Assembly: GCA_026390015.1 (NCBI GenBank)
Contig: JAPLGS010000107.1
Location: forward strand, 62,001-126,000
Length of the DNA: 64,000 bases
Source: Chloroflexota bacterium
GTDB taxonomy: Bacteria; Chloroflexota; Anaerolineae; Anaerolineales; Villigracilaceae
Direction: 5' to 3'
The notes beneath the pieces are model-generated. The model saw nothing but the letters and a program-made list of their open reading frames with translations. It was not told where the DNA came from and searched no databases. Positions 1 to 8,220 of the stretch are shown one piece after another. The translations under genes were made by a program, and so were the position numbers. Position 1 is the stretch's first letter; the number at the start of each line of letters is the position of its first letter.

Positions 1-2
1 AT

Positions 3-872
3 AATATAACCCCGCGCTCATTGACACAGATCATCTTCAACAAGGCTTACTCAAATCCAGCTACCGGGCAAACTGACGTGAACCTCATAAATTTTATAGA
101 TTTGGATATTGCTAAATACGCAGCCTTTCAAGATCTAATCAGGGAGACTCAACGCTGGTCAGATGTTGAAACGATTGTTTTGAGTGAAACAAATGTTGTC
201 AAGATTACAGTTACATTTATCAGTCCTGAATTAATAGATTCAGTTGTCTTAAATCAGGTTTTACAAGTTAGTGAGATTACCGGGGGGTTTGATGGCTACC
301 TTCTTAATACTCGCCAATCCTTTGCCGCACGTGGTGAATTGTTGTTTTTGATTACTCTAACTGCGACAAATGTCACAGATATAAATATAATTTCTCATAA
401 TTTAATAATGCCTATTAGCCAAATGGTTTTAACTAATTCCTCAGATGTAACCAGTCCGCCCAATCATGACGATCACAACCTGGAACTTCCGATGAATTCA
501 TCATCTGAATTCGCTTTTGGATTCATCTCATATCCATTGGCGGGAGTTAATGGCAATGGATGTAATTGGCTTCTGGATCCCACTTACAATACAAACATCG
601 TTTTATCTATTCCCCATATTACTGTTGACAATGTCAGTAATGGCCCTTATTCCTGGAAATTTTCATATGCCCCTCCGCTAATTGGAATTCTCCCTGAACT
701 TATCCCTAATTATAATAGACCCCCTGATTTCACTAATGGCCGGATAACACCTACACTGTTGCCGCCACGTTTAACGACAAACCTAAGTTTTCCAAATGGC
801 GAAGAACCAGAAGTATATTGGGAAGGCTTCGCGCGATATGTTTGGCACCAGTTAATCGGAGAACCATATTGA
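3..872 (+). CDS. Hypothetical protein, 3' part only
   Basis: The frame is open from the first bases of the window to the TGA at 870-872. The in-frame TTG at 21 has no ribosome binding site, so the gene probably starts upstream and about 290 C-terminal residues are visible. The protein is rich in Asn, Ile, Thr and Pro with alternating hydrophobic residues, as in a secreted or surface beta-rich protein. No TM helix, catalytic motif or repeat is evident and I do not recognise the family. It lies 43 bp upstream of the deacetylase gene on the same strand. Confidence 0.6.
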   Translation, partial: NITPRSLTQIIFNKAYSNPATGQTDVNLINFIDLDIAKYAAFQDLIRETQRWSDVETIVLSETNVVKITVTFISPELIDSVVLNQVLQVSEITGGFDGYLLNTRQSFAARGELLFLITLTATNVTDINIISHNLIMPISQMVLTNSSDVTSPPNHDDHNLELPMNSSSEFAFGFISYPLAGVNGNGCNWLLDPTYNTNIVLSIPHITVDNVSNGPYSWKFSYAPPLIGILPELIPNYNRPPDFTNGRITPTLLPPRLTTNLSFPNGEEPEVYWEGFARYVWHQLIGEPY

Positions 873-915
873 TCGGGATTTCCCAATAATTTGTTTTATA
901 AACAAGTTGATAAAT

Positions 916-1926
916 ATGCCAACCGCATACACCTTTATCCCCTCTCGCGGACATGAATTTCCAGAACATCCTGAACGGCCGGGGAGATTGGATGTTTTGG
1001 AACCTTTGCTGAATTCTTTTGCAGCGGAAAAACTTGAACCACATCAAGCGACCGTTGAGCAAATTGCTCGTGTGCATAATCCACAATTGATCCAAGCTAT
1101 CGAAAAAATTTGTCAGAATGGTCCAGGGATCATAGACCATGCTCCCACTTATGTTACCCAAACATCCTATCAAGATGCTCTCCTGGCGGCTGGCGGTGTG
1201 ATCGCGTGTACGCGCGCGGTTATCAATGGAGATGCAAAGAATGCCTTCGCGATAGTCCGCCCACCGGGGCATCATGCAGAACCAGCGCGCGCGATGGGAT
1301 TTTGCATCTTTAATAATATTGCAATTGGCGCGCGTGAAGCAATGGAAAATGGATTACAGCGCGTGATGGTCATTGACTATGACGCGCATCACGGCAACGG
1401 GACGCAAGCCGCGTTCCTTCATGAAGAACGTGTCGGATTTATATCCACTCATCAATGGGGAATTTATCCGGGCACAGGCTGGATCACAGACTCGCCTCAT
1501 GCGAAGGGACGGCTGGTCAACGTCCCTTTGCATGAGTTTGCAGGCGACGAAACTTTTGCGCGCGTGAGTGATGAAATCTTCAAGCCGATGGTCCGATCAT
1601 TCAGTCCGCAGATGCTATTTATTTCAGCGGGTTTCGATGCGCATTGGAATGACCCGATCACTTCGCTGGGATTATCTACCCGCGGATTTTACAACATGTC
1701 TAATAAACTGGTTGAGATCGCGGAAGAATATTGTGAGGGCAAAATTATCTTTGTACTCGAAGGCGGCTATGACCCGCAAAACGTCGCGCATGGAGCGGCG
1801 GCTGTCTTCGACGCATTGACCAACTCAAAGTTCAGGAATGATGCGCACGACCCGTCACCTTATGCAGATGCGGATCACGAATCCCGCATTCAGGAGATTC
1901 TAAAATGGCACGAAATCCCGCAATAG
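916..1926 (+). CDS. Histone deacetylase family protein (AcuC/HDAC-like amidohydrolase)
   Basis: A 336-residue zinc-dependent deacetylase of the arginase/HDAC fold, the family of acetoin-utilisation AcuC, acetylpolyamine amidohydrolases and class II HDACs. The signatures are present in order: RPPGHHAEP (His119-His120, charge-relay pair), DYDAHHGNGT (Asp156 and His158, zinc ligands), SAGFDAHWNDP (Asp241, zinc ligand) and LEGGYD (catalytic Tyr285). Length matches a single catalytic domain. I take the ATG at 916 rather than the TTG at 907 because the family normally starts just before the first strand (AYTFIP). No strong ribosome binding site is visible. Substrate (lysine, polyamine or small molecule) cannot be told from sequence. 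Confidence 0.9.
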   Translation: MPTAYTFIPSRGHEFPEHPERPGRLDVLEPLLNSFAAEKLEPHQATVEQIARVHNPQLIQAIEKICQNGPGIIDHAPTYVTQTSYQDALLAAGGVIACTRAVINGDAKNAFAIVRPPGHHAEPARAMGFCIFNNIAIGAREAMENGLQRVMVIDYDAHHGNGTQAAFLHEERVGFISTHQWGIYPGTGWITDSPHAKGRLVNVPLHEFAGDETFARVSDEIFKPMVRSFSPQMLFISAGFDAHWNDPITSLGLSTRGFYNMSNKLVEIAEEYCEGKIIFVLEGGYDPQNVAHGAAAVFDALTNSKFRNDAHDPSPYADADHESRIQEILKWHEIPQ

Positions 1927-1985
1927 GAATATTATGATGTAGAATCATTTTGTTGTACATTCGCATAAAATTCGAGGAGCGAAAG

Positions 1986-3038
1986 ATGGATAAAAAAGAA
2001 AGCAAAGGTTTTGTTCAACTTGAATGGGTTTGCCCAAATTGTGATGGGCGAAACCCTGGCCCGATAAAGAGCTGTCAAAGCTGCGGCGCGCCCCAACCTG
2101 ATAATGTGCAATTCCAACGCGCCGCTGATGAGAAGCTCATCACGGATGAAAAAATTCTTGGCGCGGCGAAAGCGGGCGCAGACATCCATTGCGGATTCTG
2201 CGGTACGCGCAATTCTGGTTCTGCGGCAACCTGCTCACAATGCGGCGGCGACTTAAAAGAAGGCAAGGCGCGGGCGGAGGGACAGGCGTTACAAGCGGCG
2301 GCTCCCGCGTTGAAGGCGGTCGCCTGTGCAACTTGCGGGGCTGAGAACTTTGGCAGCGCGCGCGTCTGCAAGGAGTGCGGGGCTCCCATGCAACGAACGG
2401 CGGCAGCAGCGGCGGCAACTCCAGAACTGTCAACAAAAACCCCAGCGCAGCCGTCGAACGGAGCGACTAAAAAAATAAGTTTGGGTGTTTTTCTAATCCT
2501 GATCACAGCCTGTGTCGCCCTTTGGTATTTGTTCGGAGCCACTTCAAAATCTGTTGAAGGAACAGTGCTGAATGCGCAATGGCAAACCTCGGTGGCGGTG
2601 CAGGAAATTCAACCCATGAATTATTCCAATCAAAGTGGTAATCCGCCATCTGATGCTTACAGTCTTTCATGCCGCGATGAAACTCAGGAAGTATGCGAAG
2701 ATAAGACCATTGACAAAGGAAATGGTTTCGCGGAAGTGGTAAAGGAATGTCACACAGACACCACTCAATATTGTGATTACACCGTGGATGAATGGAACAC
2801 CATCCAAACGTATACATTGGACGGCGAAGACAACTCCCCTGTTTATGAAAGCCCCAGCCTTACCAGTAACCAACGCACAGGCAGAACCAATGAAGTACTA
2901 ATCGTAACCTTCAATACCTCTGACGGACAGAAAACTTATTCGCCAGGTTCAGTGACTGAATTCCAGCAATTCAAAATCGGAAGTGTTTGGACGATCAAGC
3001 TGACTGCCTTGGGCGCGGTGATCGGCGTGGAGAGGTAA
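1986..3038 (+). CDS. Membrane protein with three N-terminal zinc ribbons
   Basis: A 350-residue protein. The start at 1986 follows a GAGGAG box 6 bp upstream, giving MDKKESKG. Three CxxC...CxxC ribbons (cores CPNC/CQSC, CGFC/CSQC, CATC/CKEC) occupy about the first 140 residues. An Ala/Pro/Thr-rich linker and one TM helix (ISLGVFLILITACVALWYLF, around residues 162-181) follow, then about 165 residues probably outside the membrane. That outer part has several Cys and resembles no domain I can name. The ribbons would face the cytoplasm and could bind nucleic acid or protein. Function unknown. Confidence 0.75.
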   Translation: MDKKESKGFVQLEWVCPNCDGRNPGPIKSCQSCGAPQPDNVQFQRAADEKLITDEKILGAAKAGADIHCGFCGTRNSGSAATCSQCGGDLKEGKARAEGQALQAAAPALKAVACATCGAENFGSARVCKECGAPMQRTAAAAAATPELSTKTPAQPSNGATKKISLGVFLILITACVALWYLFGATSKSVEGTVLNAQWQTSVAVQEIQPMNYSNQSGNPPSDAYSLSCRDETQEVCEDKTIDKGNGFAEVVKECHTDTTQYCDYTVDEWNTIQTYTLDGEDNSPVYESPSLTSNQRTGRTNEVLIVTFNTSDGQKTYSPGSVTEFQQFKIGSVWTIKLTALGAVIGVER

Positions 3039-3064
3039 AGCAGAAGGCAAAATGTAGAGGGTAA

Positions 3065-3097
3065 AAAACTCCTGACCCAATCAGGAGTTTTCTCTTT
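3065..3097 (+). terminator. Intrinsic terminator after the zinc-ribbon gene
   Basis: A perfect 9-bp stem (3067-3075 with 3081-3089) with a 5-nt loop is followed by TTTCTCTTT. It lies 29 bp after the stop codon and directly before the -10 of the next gene. Confidence 0.85.
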
Positions 3098-3102
3098 ATA
3101 AT
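3097..3102 (+). promoter_or_regulatory. -10 box TATAAT of a probable leaderless promoter
   Basis: TATAAT ends 7 nt before the A of the ATG at 3109, so the expected transcription start falls on the start codon. No Shine-Dalgarno sequence lies between them. The -35 region is weak and overlaps the terminator. Confidence 0.55.
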
Positions 3103-3108
3103 GAACTT

Positions 3109-4323
3109 ATGGATCATTCAGTGGCAATTATCGGCGGCGGCCCCGCGGGGCTGATGGCGGCGGAAGTGTTGAGTGAACAAGGCGTGAAAGTGGACGTGTA
3201 CGACTCCATGCCATCACTTGGGCGGAAGTTTTTACTGGCTGGCAAGAGCGGCTTGAATCTGACACACTCGGAGCCTTTTGAGAAATTCATTTCACGTTAT
3301 GGAAATCAAAAAAAAGAAATTGAAAAATGGTTAATGGATTTCACACCCGATGATCTGCGCGAGTGGGCTCGCGGACTCGGAGTCGAAACCTTCGTTGGCA
3401 CATCAGGCCGCGTGTTTCCCGTGGAGATGAAAGCCAGTCCGCTGTTGAGGGCGTGGCTGAAGCGGCTGGATAAATCAGGAGTCAATTTTTATTTGCGCCA
3501 TCGCTGGGTGGGATGGAATGAAGATAAGTCACTCAAACTCGAAACGCCCGCTGGGATAAAAAATATAAAATCAGACGCTGTCATATTGGCGCTCGGTGGT
3601 GGTAGTTGGGCAAGACTCGGCTCGGACGGCGCGTGGTCCCATTGGCTGAGTCAGGCTGGGGTTAAGGTGAATGCGCTGAAACCATCCAACTGCGGATTTG
3701 ATGTGGCGTGGAGTCCGATCTTCAAGGAAAAATTTGACGGTCAGCCGATCAAATCAGTAATATTATCGTTTGGAGATTTTCATCAGCAGGGCGAGTTTAT
3801 TGTCACAAAAGAAGGCGTTGAGGGAAGTTTGATCTACGCCGCATCGGCCTTGATGCGGGATGAAATTCTTGCCAACGGAAAAGCTGTCATGCTCCTTGAT
3901 CTTGCGCCTGATAAAACAGAATCACAGTTGGTTGAGAAATTATCCAAATCACGCGGATCACGTTCGATGGCAAACCATTTGGAAAAGACCGTTGGGATGA
4001 AAGGTGTGAAGGCGGGATTGCTGCGAGAATTTATCTCGAAAGATGATTTCGGAAATATGGGGCAACTTGCTTTTTATATCAAGCAAGTGCCTGTGCCGTT
4101 GATCGCGGCACGTCCATTGGATGAAGCCATCAGCACCGCGGGCGGTGTGATGTTCGAATCACTGGATGAAAATTTGATGATACGCGAGCTTCCCGGCATT
4201 TTTTGCGCAGGCGAAATGCTCGATTGGGAAGCACCCACTGGCGGATATTTATTGACTGCATGTTTTGCAAGTGGAAGAAAGGCGGGGTTGGGAATGACGA
4301 GTTGGTTGGAGAGCAGGAAATAA
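3109..4323 (+). CDS. NAD(P)/FAD-dependent oxidoreductase, HI0933/BaiN-like flavoprotein
   Basis: A 404-residue flavoprotein. The N-terminus has the FAD Rossmann motif GGGPAG (residues 9-14) and the family-typical SLGRKFLLAGKSGLNLTHSEP. A second nucleotide-contact segment, ILALGGGSWARLGSDG, is in the middle. The C-terminus has the closing FAD motif around GIFCAGEMLDWEAPTGGYL. Length and motifs fit the TIGR03862-type subgroup of the HI0933 family. Relatives include enzymes that reduce activated C=C bonds, but the substrate here is unknown. It is a single-gene unit bracketed by terminators and appears to have a leaderless promoter. Confidence 0.88.
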   Translation: MDHSVAIIGGGPAGLMAAEVLSEQGVKVDVYDSMPSLGRKFLLAGKSGLNLTHSEPFEKFISRYGNQKKEIEKWLMDFTPDDLREWARGLGVETFVGTSGRVFPVEMKASPLLRAWLKRLDKSGVNFYLRHRWVGWNEDKSLKLETPAGIKNIKSDAVILALGGGSWARLGSDGAWSHWLSQAGVKVNALKPSNCGFDVAWSPIFKEKFDGQPIKSVILSFGDFHQQGEFIVTKEGVEGSLIYAASALMRDEILANGKAVMLLDLAPDKTESQLVEKLSKSRGSRSMANHLEKTVGMKGVKAGLLREFISKDDFGNMGQLAFYIKQVPVPLIAARPLDEAISTAGGVMFESLDENLMIRELPGIFCAGEMLDWEAPTGGYLLTACFASGRKAGLGMTSWLESRK

Positions 4324-4354
4324 AAACAGGCTGGTTTGACCAGCCTGTTTTATT
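4322..4354. terminator. Bidirectional terminator between flavoprotein and AOR genes
   Basis: Stem AACAGGCTGG / CCAGCCTGTT with a 5-nt loop, flanked by A-run and T-run. It serves two genes that converge here. Confidence 0.85.
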
Positions 4355-4359
4355 TCCTG

Positions 4360-6510
4360 CTAAATATTTTTCTTCGCCTTCTCAATCACTGCGAGCACTT
4401 CAGGCAGGTCGATCCCCAACTCATGCAATTTTTCTGGCGTTGGGATACTGTTCACATCCCAACCGCGGCGCTGATAAACGGCATCCATCAACTGCTCATA
4501 CTGATTTTCGCGGTAGGTACGCAAATATTCCATCTTCTCTTTTGTGGAAAATCCTTCAGGCTCAATTTCGACCAGCCGCTTGAGCTGGTCATCGTAACGG
4601 TCCTGGCGCGATTCGTATTCCGCCACAGTGACAGGTCCCATTGCGCGGTAAGGCGGAACATCATGCTGTCTTCCAACTCGTCCCATGCGCAGGGCAAAAA
4701 CTTTTTGGAAGTTGTAAACCCGCTCAGATTGACTCAACAAATCTTCAACGCTGGTTGGTTTGCCAGTCACACCCTGATGGATCCAGGTGTAGTTTTCGAC
4801 ATGCTCCTGCACCTTGGCTGGTTCGGGAGTCTGCTTATTGTTTTCTGGTGAAATATCATTCCACGGCAATTTACATAATCCATGCAGACTGAACCACGTG
4901 CGCCACATCGGGAAATAATGCAGGGCTTCCGCTTTATCCTTGAAGGACGGTAAAAGATTCTGCACCTGATCCATAAAGATCAGCCAGGCTTCATCGTGCT
5001 GCGGACCTTTGGTTGCCATTCCATAACCACCCTGCTGAGCAAGTGATTCTTTTGTGAGGTATTCAGAGATTTCCATGCCTTTGATTTCCATGCCAATGTC
5101 GTGCAAAAATTTCGGGTCGGCATTGATTTCGCGCACGAATAATTCCTTCATGTAACGAACACCCTGACCAACGATCACGCCAAAGCCGTCGCCACGCGCC
5201 ATTTGATGAAGAAGTTCCAGCGCGGCAGAGCCGTTCCCAAAGTTTAATTCCAATCCGCCAGCTTGTTCCCTGGTAAGAATGCCTTCTTCATAACATTCCA
5301 TTGCAAAGGCGACACAGTTTGCAAATGAGATACTGTCTACGCCATAGGTATCACAATAGAAATTGAGTTCCAAAACTTTTTGCGGATCAAAGTTGCCAAT
5401 GTTCGAGCCGAGACCGGCGGCGCCTTCATACTCAGGCCCATCTACCAGAACGCATTGACCTGCATACGGGCCAGTCTTCAGCGGGAAGTGATCCACGCCG
5501 TGCGAGCAGCTCATGGTGCATCCCAGCCAGCAGCCGTCGGGCAACCCTTGCGTAAAAGATTCCTTCCAGACTTTCGAATCGATCAAATGCGTATCGGGAT
5601 GCGATCCATAACGATAGTTATGAGTCGGCAGCAGGTCAAAATGATCCATCACTTCCACTATGTTCGCCGTCCCAACTTTACGCATCTGATTCTGCTTGTC
5701 GTCAAAATCAGCAATTTCCTTGTTGATGCGCTGTCCCGCCTTGCGGATGAGCGCCATGTCTGCCACTCCGTTTTTGTCGCCGCCCATGTCGGTGTAGCGC
5801 ACAACGATGGCCTTGATCTTTTTGTCGCGGAAGACGCGCCCCGGGCCGCCGCGCCCAGCCTGCTTGAAACGCGCTTCTTTGCGGCGCACATCATACCAAC
5901 TGGAATTGATCAACGCGTAGCGAATATGTGCGGCTGCCTGACCAGCGGACAGCACCGAAATTCCGCGCCGACCTTTTTCATCGCCTCCATACCGCGCTGT
6001 GAGTTGGTTGCCGATCTCATGCGAATCTACCGCTTCGAGAGCATCTGCCTCGATCGTCACCCTGCCAGTGTCTCCATCAATAAAGATGACCACATCCTCG
6101 GCAGCTTTTCCCTGAATTTCAAGTGCATCGAAACCAGAGAATTTTAAGAAAGGCGCAAAGTAGCCGCCGACATTGCTGTCGATCACATTCTCGGTCAGTG
6201 GACTCAGCGTCACTACCGTAGACTTGCCGCTGCCCGGATAAGCCGTGATCCCGCAAATGGGGCCGTTGGCAATCACCAGTTCATTCAGCGGGTCATTCCA
6301 CTTTGTTTCGGGAGTAACCGCATCCCATAGAAGTTTGAGTGCAAATCCGCGCCCGCCGGTGAACAGATCCTTCATCTGCTGTGTGACGGGTTTTTCGCGG
6401 AATGTGTTGTCCGTCAAATTGATATAAAGGGTTCGTCCCGCATAACCACGTTCCACAGGATGTTTTTCGTAAGTAAATTCACCCAAAAGAGTTGATGAAG
6501 GTGTTGTCAT
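4360..6510 (-). CDS. Aldehyde ferredoxin oxidoreductase family protein (tungsten-type)
   Basis: A 716-residue enzyme of the AOR family, which oxidises aldehydes to acids with ferredoxin at a tungsten bis-pterin centre beside a [4Fe-4S] cluster. The N-terminal pterin-binding domain includes GYAGRTLYINL and FTGGRGFALKLLW. The cluster ligands are probably Cys327, Cys331 and Cys335 (GCWLGCTMSC) plus Cys546 (LHGLCKLPW). The C-terminus RRGWDVNSIPTPEKLHELG is typical of the family. The spacing Cx3Cx3C differs from the Cx2Cx3C of the classic Pyrococcus enzyme. I start at 6510 because AGGAG lies 8 bp upstream; the open frame extends 22 codons further without a site. No ferredoxin or maturation gene is adjacent. 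Substrate unknown. Confidence 0.9.
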   Translation of the reverse strand: MTTPSSTLLGEFTYEKHPVERGYAGRTLYINLTDNTFREKPVTQQMKDLFTGGRGFALKLLWDAVTPETKWNDPLNELVIANGPICGITAYPGSGKSTVVTLSPLTENVIDSNVGGYFAPFLKFSGFDALEIQGKAAEDVVIFIDGDTGRVTIEADALEAVDSHEIGNQLTARYGGDEKGRRGISVLSAGQAAAHIRYALINSSWYDVRRKEARFKQAGRGGPGRVFRDKKIKAIVVRYTDMGGDKNGVADMALIRKAGQRINKEIADFDDKQNQMRKVGTANIVEVMDHFDLLPTHNYRYGSHPDTHLIDSKVWKESFTQGLPDGCWLGCTMSCSHGVDHFPLKTGPYAGQCVLVDGPEYEGAAGLGSNIGNFDPQKVLELNFYCDTYGVDSISFANCVAFAMECYEEGILTREQAGGLELNFGNGSAALELLHQMARGDGFGVIVGQGVRYMKELFVREINADPKFLHDIGMEIKGMEISEYLTKESLAQQGGYGMATKGPQHDEAWLIFMDQVQNLLPSFKDKAEALHYFPMWRTWFSLHGLCKLPWNDISPENNKQTPEPAKVQEHVENYTWIHQGVTGKPTSVEDLLSQSERVYNFQKVFALRMGRVGRQHDVPPYRAMGPVTVAEYESRQDRYDDQLKRLVEIEPEGFSTKEKMEYLRTYRENQYEQLMDAVYQRRGWDVNSIPTPEKLHELGIDLPEVLAVIEKAKKNI

Positions 6511-6571
6511 TTGTACGTCTCCTATGGAAAATAAATGGTAAAGATGCTGTATTAAGCCTCTTGCATAAGTA

Positions 6572-6632
6572 GCCACAGAGACCTTTGAGATAAGACTCTT
6601 AAACCTCGTTTTTTCTCAGTGCTCTCTGTGGC
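6572..6632. repeat. Inverted repeat GCCACAGAGA ... TCTCTGTGGC
   Basis: Perfect 10-bp arms (6572-6581 and 6623-6632) are separated by 41 nt, upstream of the AOR gene. A related string, CTTAGTGACTCAGTGGTAA, occurs near 25581-25599. Both resemble short dispersed intergenic boxes rather than a regulator site. Role unknown. Confidence 0.4.
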
Positions 6633-6841
6633 AGAAGAGACTTTCGCAAGAGATCTATTTATTATCATGGAAAGAACACGAAATGCCAACTGATAATCTT
6701 CCCCTTCTTGCAGTGTCAACAGGCAGGGTTGATCTATAACCGAACTCCGCAAAAGTCACTTGGCTGGTATTCTCAAAGTCGGAAATTCTTAACGCGAATG
6801 GCGCAAATGGAGCAAATGATACGAAAAAAAAAGAAACTTGA

Positions 6842-6891
6842 CCGCAAAAGCATAAACCCAATGTAAGTTTTGCGCTTTTGCGGCTTTTTTA
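6842..6891 (+). terminator. Terminator-like hairpin with long loop
   Basis: A perfect 10-bp stem (CCGCAAAAGC at 6842-6851, GCTTTTGCGG at 6874-6883) with a 22-nt loop is followed by CTTTTTTATT. No intact plus-strand gene precedes it, so it may be the leftover of a lost gene. Confidence 0.5.
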
Positions 6892-6912
6892 TTGGTTTGT
6901 CGGTGAGGTTTC

Positions 6913-7059
6913 AAGGTTTGTTATTGTAATTTCGGAGTTTGTTATTGTAATTTCAAGGTTTGTTATTGTAATTTCAAGGTTTGTTATTGTAATTTCAAGG
7001 TTTGTTATTGTAATTTCGGAGTTTGTTATTGTAATTTCGGGGTTTGTTGGCTTAATTTT
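6913..7059. repeat. 21-bp tandem repeat, seven units
   Basis: Seven head-to-tail units of 21 bp start at 6913, 6934, 6955, 6976, 6997, 7018 and 7039. The core GTTTGTTATTGTAATTTC is identical in the first six. The first bases of each unit alternate between AAG and GGA, and the seventh unit is degenerate. There are no spacers, so it is not a CRISPR array. The reading frame stays open on the plus strand (RFVIVIS per unit), but no start signal or flanking homology supports a protein. Confidence 0.9.
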
Positions 7060-7069
7060 AGGCAGGCGG

Positions 7070-7280
7070 TATGCAAGGCTTGTTTCCAGAACGTTGTAAA
7101 ATGCGATAGAAACACCAGGCGAAAACGATCAAGGGTCGATTCAATCCAATCAATTGCTGGCGCAGCAATATAATTTCTACAACCATATCGGACGGCTGCG
7201 GGTTAGCTCTGAAAGTATGCCGATGATCAAGGCTGAACTGGCGGGTTTTAGCGAGTGTTTGATACGCTTTTGTAGCCAGA
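7070..7280 (-). pseudogene. Possible decayed transposase/integrase fragment
   Basis: One minus-strand frame stays open for about 70 codons and contains VEIILLRQQLIGLNRP. This resembles the ExxxLRxQLxxLxR segment near the N-terminus of many DDE transposases and integrases. No start codon with a ribosome site, no inverted repeat ends and no downstream catalytic part are visible. A chance resemblance is possible. Confidence 0.25.
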
Positions 7281-7375
7281 GTAGGATTTTTCCATTCTAC
7301 TGCTCCCGGAAAATTATGAAGAGAAAAATAACGACGAGACCAGGGCTTTGCAAAAGCGCCCCCATAATTTACAAC

Positions 7376-8119
7376 CTACTTTTCGGCTTGGTTAAATGTA
7401 TTCGCACAGGCTGAATCAGGAGGAACATCTATTGCAGTTCCGAGTTTTTGGACGATCAATTCAAGGTTGACGAACGTATCTCCGACCAAAACATAACGCA
7501 GTAGTCTGCCGTTTTCATCCTTATCTGAAACATCCGCAATCAGGCTGACATCCTTTCCATAGACAAGTTTGGAATTGAATTGGCTGGCACTTTTGCCTGT
7601 AAATTTATTTTCAGGAGCCGCAACGCCGATATAACGAACCACATAGATAAGACCATCGATAAGGATTTTGACAGTGTTACCGTCAACCACTTCCACCACC
7701 CTGCCAGTTTGCGCGGAATTATTGGGAATGCAGCTTTTATTGACAAGTACTTCAGGTGTTAGCTCTTGCGTAAGCGTGATCACAACCATCTCTGTACTGG
7801 AAGTGAGCGCAAATGCAGGAGTTGCAGTTTCTAAGATCTGTGTTGATATTAAGAGGGGCGTATTTGTTGGCAGGAATGTGGGCGTACTCTTAAAGATCAG
7901 AGGAGTCGTGGTCCATTGGGGAGTATTGTTTAGAGTATCAGCATGGGTTGATGAAGGCTTTGGCAAAATCATCGAAACCGCATCAATTAATGATTTGTCG
8001 CCAGGCAGATTTGCAAGCAGATATATGAACACAAAGAGCATGCCAACCAGCAAAAGGCTGACGAGCACTATCAATTTATTGATAATATCCTGTTCCCAAA
8101 AATCACGAAGGCGTTTCAT
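7376..8119 (-). CDS. Membrane-anchored thermonuclease-fold (SNase-like) protein, probably inactive
   Basis: A 247-residue protein with one N-terminal TM anchor (about residues 16-36), a Thr/Pro/Ser-rich linker (about 50-130) and a C-terminal staphylococcal-nuclease-like domain (GRVVEVVDGNTVKI to the end). Set against the usual VDGDT...RLIGIDTPE pattern, the calcium-ligand Asp is Asn148 and the Asp-Thr pair is Ala167-Ala168. The two catalytic arginines (Arg162, Arg205) and Glu170 remain. The domain ends at QAEK, short of the usual GRGLW end. Calcium binding is therefore probably lost (inference). Start supported by AAGGAA 5 bp upstream. It follows the giant multiheme gene by 101 bp on the same strand. 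Confidence 0.8.
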   Translation of the reverse strand: MKRLRDFWEQDIINKLIVLVSLLLVGMLFVFIYLLANLPGDKSLIDAVSMILPKPSSTHADTLNNTPQWTTTPLIFKSTPTFLPTNTPLLISTQILETATPAFALTSSTEMVVITLTQELTPEVLVNKSCIPNNSAQTGRVVEVVDGNTVKILIDGLIYVVRYIGVAAPENKFTGKSASQFNSKLVYGKDVSLIADVSDKDENGRLLRYVLVGDTFVNLELIVQKLGTAIDVPPDSACANTFNQAEK

Positions 8120-8220
8120 TAAATTCCTTACTTCATCATCATCCTGTGTCTATTGAAACAGAAAAAACTGACAGATGAAGTGCTATCGGCAATTGATGTA
8201 TGTATAAACTTTTCTACCCT

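Larger units (their letters stand above)
6511..7375. other. Gene-poor intergenic stretch
   Basis: About 865 bp with no convincing intact gene. It holds a 10-bp inverted repeat (6572-6632), a terminator-like hairpin (6842-6891), a 21-bp tandem repeat (6913-7059) and a possible decayed transposase fragment (about 7070-7280). The 73-codon open frame through the tandem repeat is judged a by-product of a repeat unit whose length is divisible by three. Confidence 0.6.

Noticed and set aside
751-1275. 174-codon minus-strand frame
   Set aside because: Antisense to the end of the first gene and the start of the deacetylase gene; no start signal.
5380-6147. 255-codon plus-strand frame
   Set aside because: Fully antisense to the well-supported AOR gene; residue pattern is a mirror of its codons.
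6913-7059. CRISPR array
   Set aside because: Units are contiguous with no unique spacers, and no cas gene is present.
6878-7099. 73-codon frame with repeated RFVIVIS
   Set aside because: It is a consequence of a tandem repeat with period 21; no ribosome site and no homology outside the repeat.
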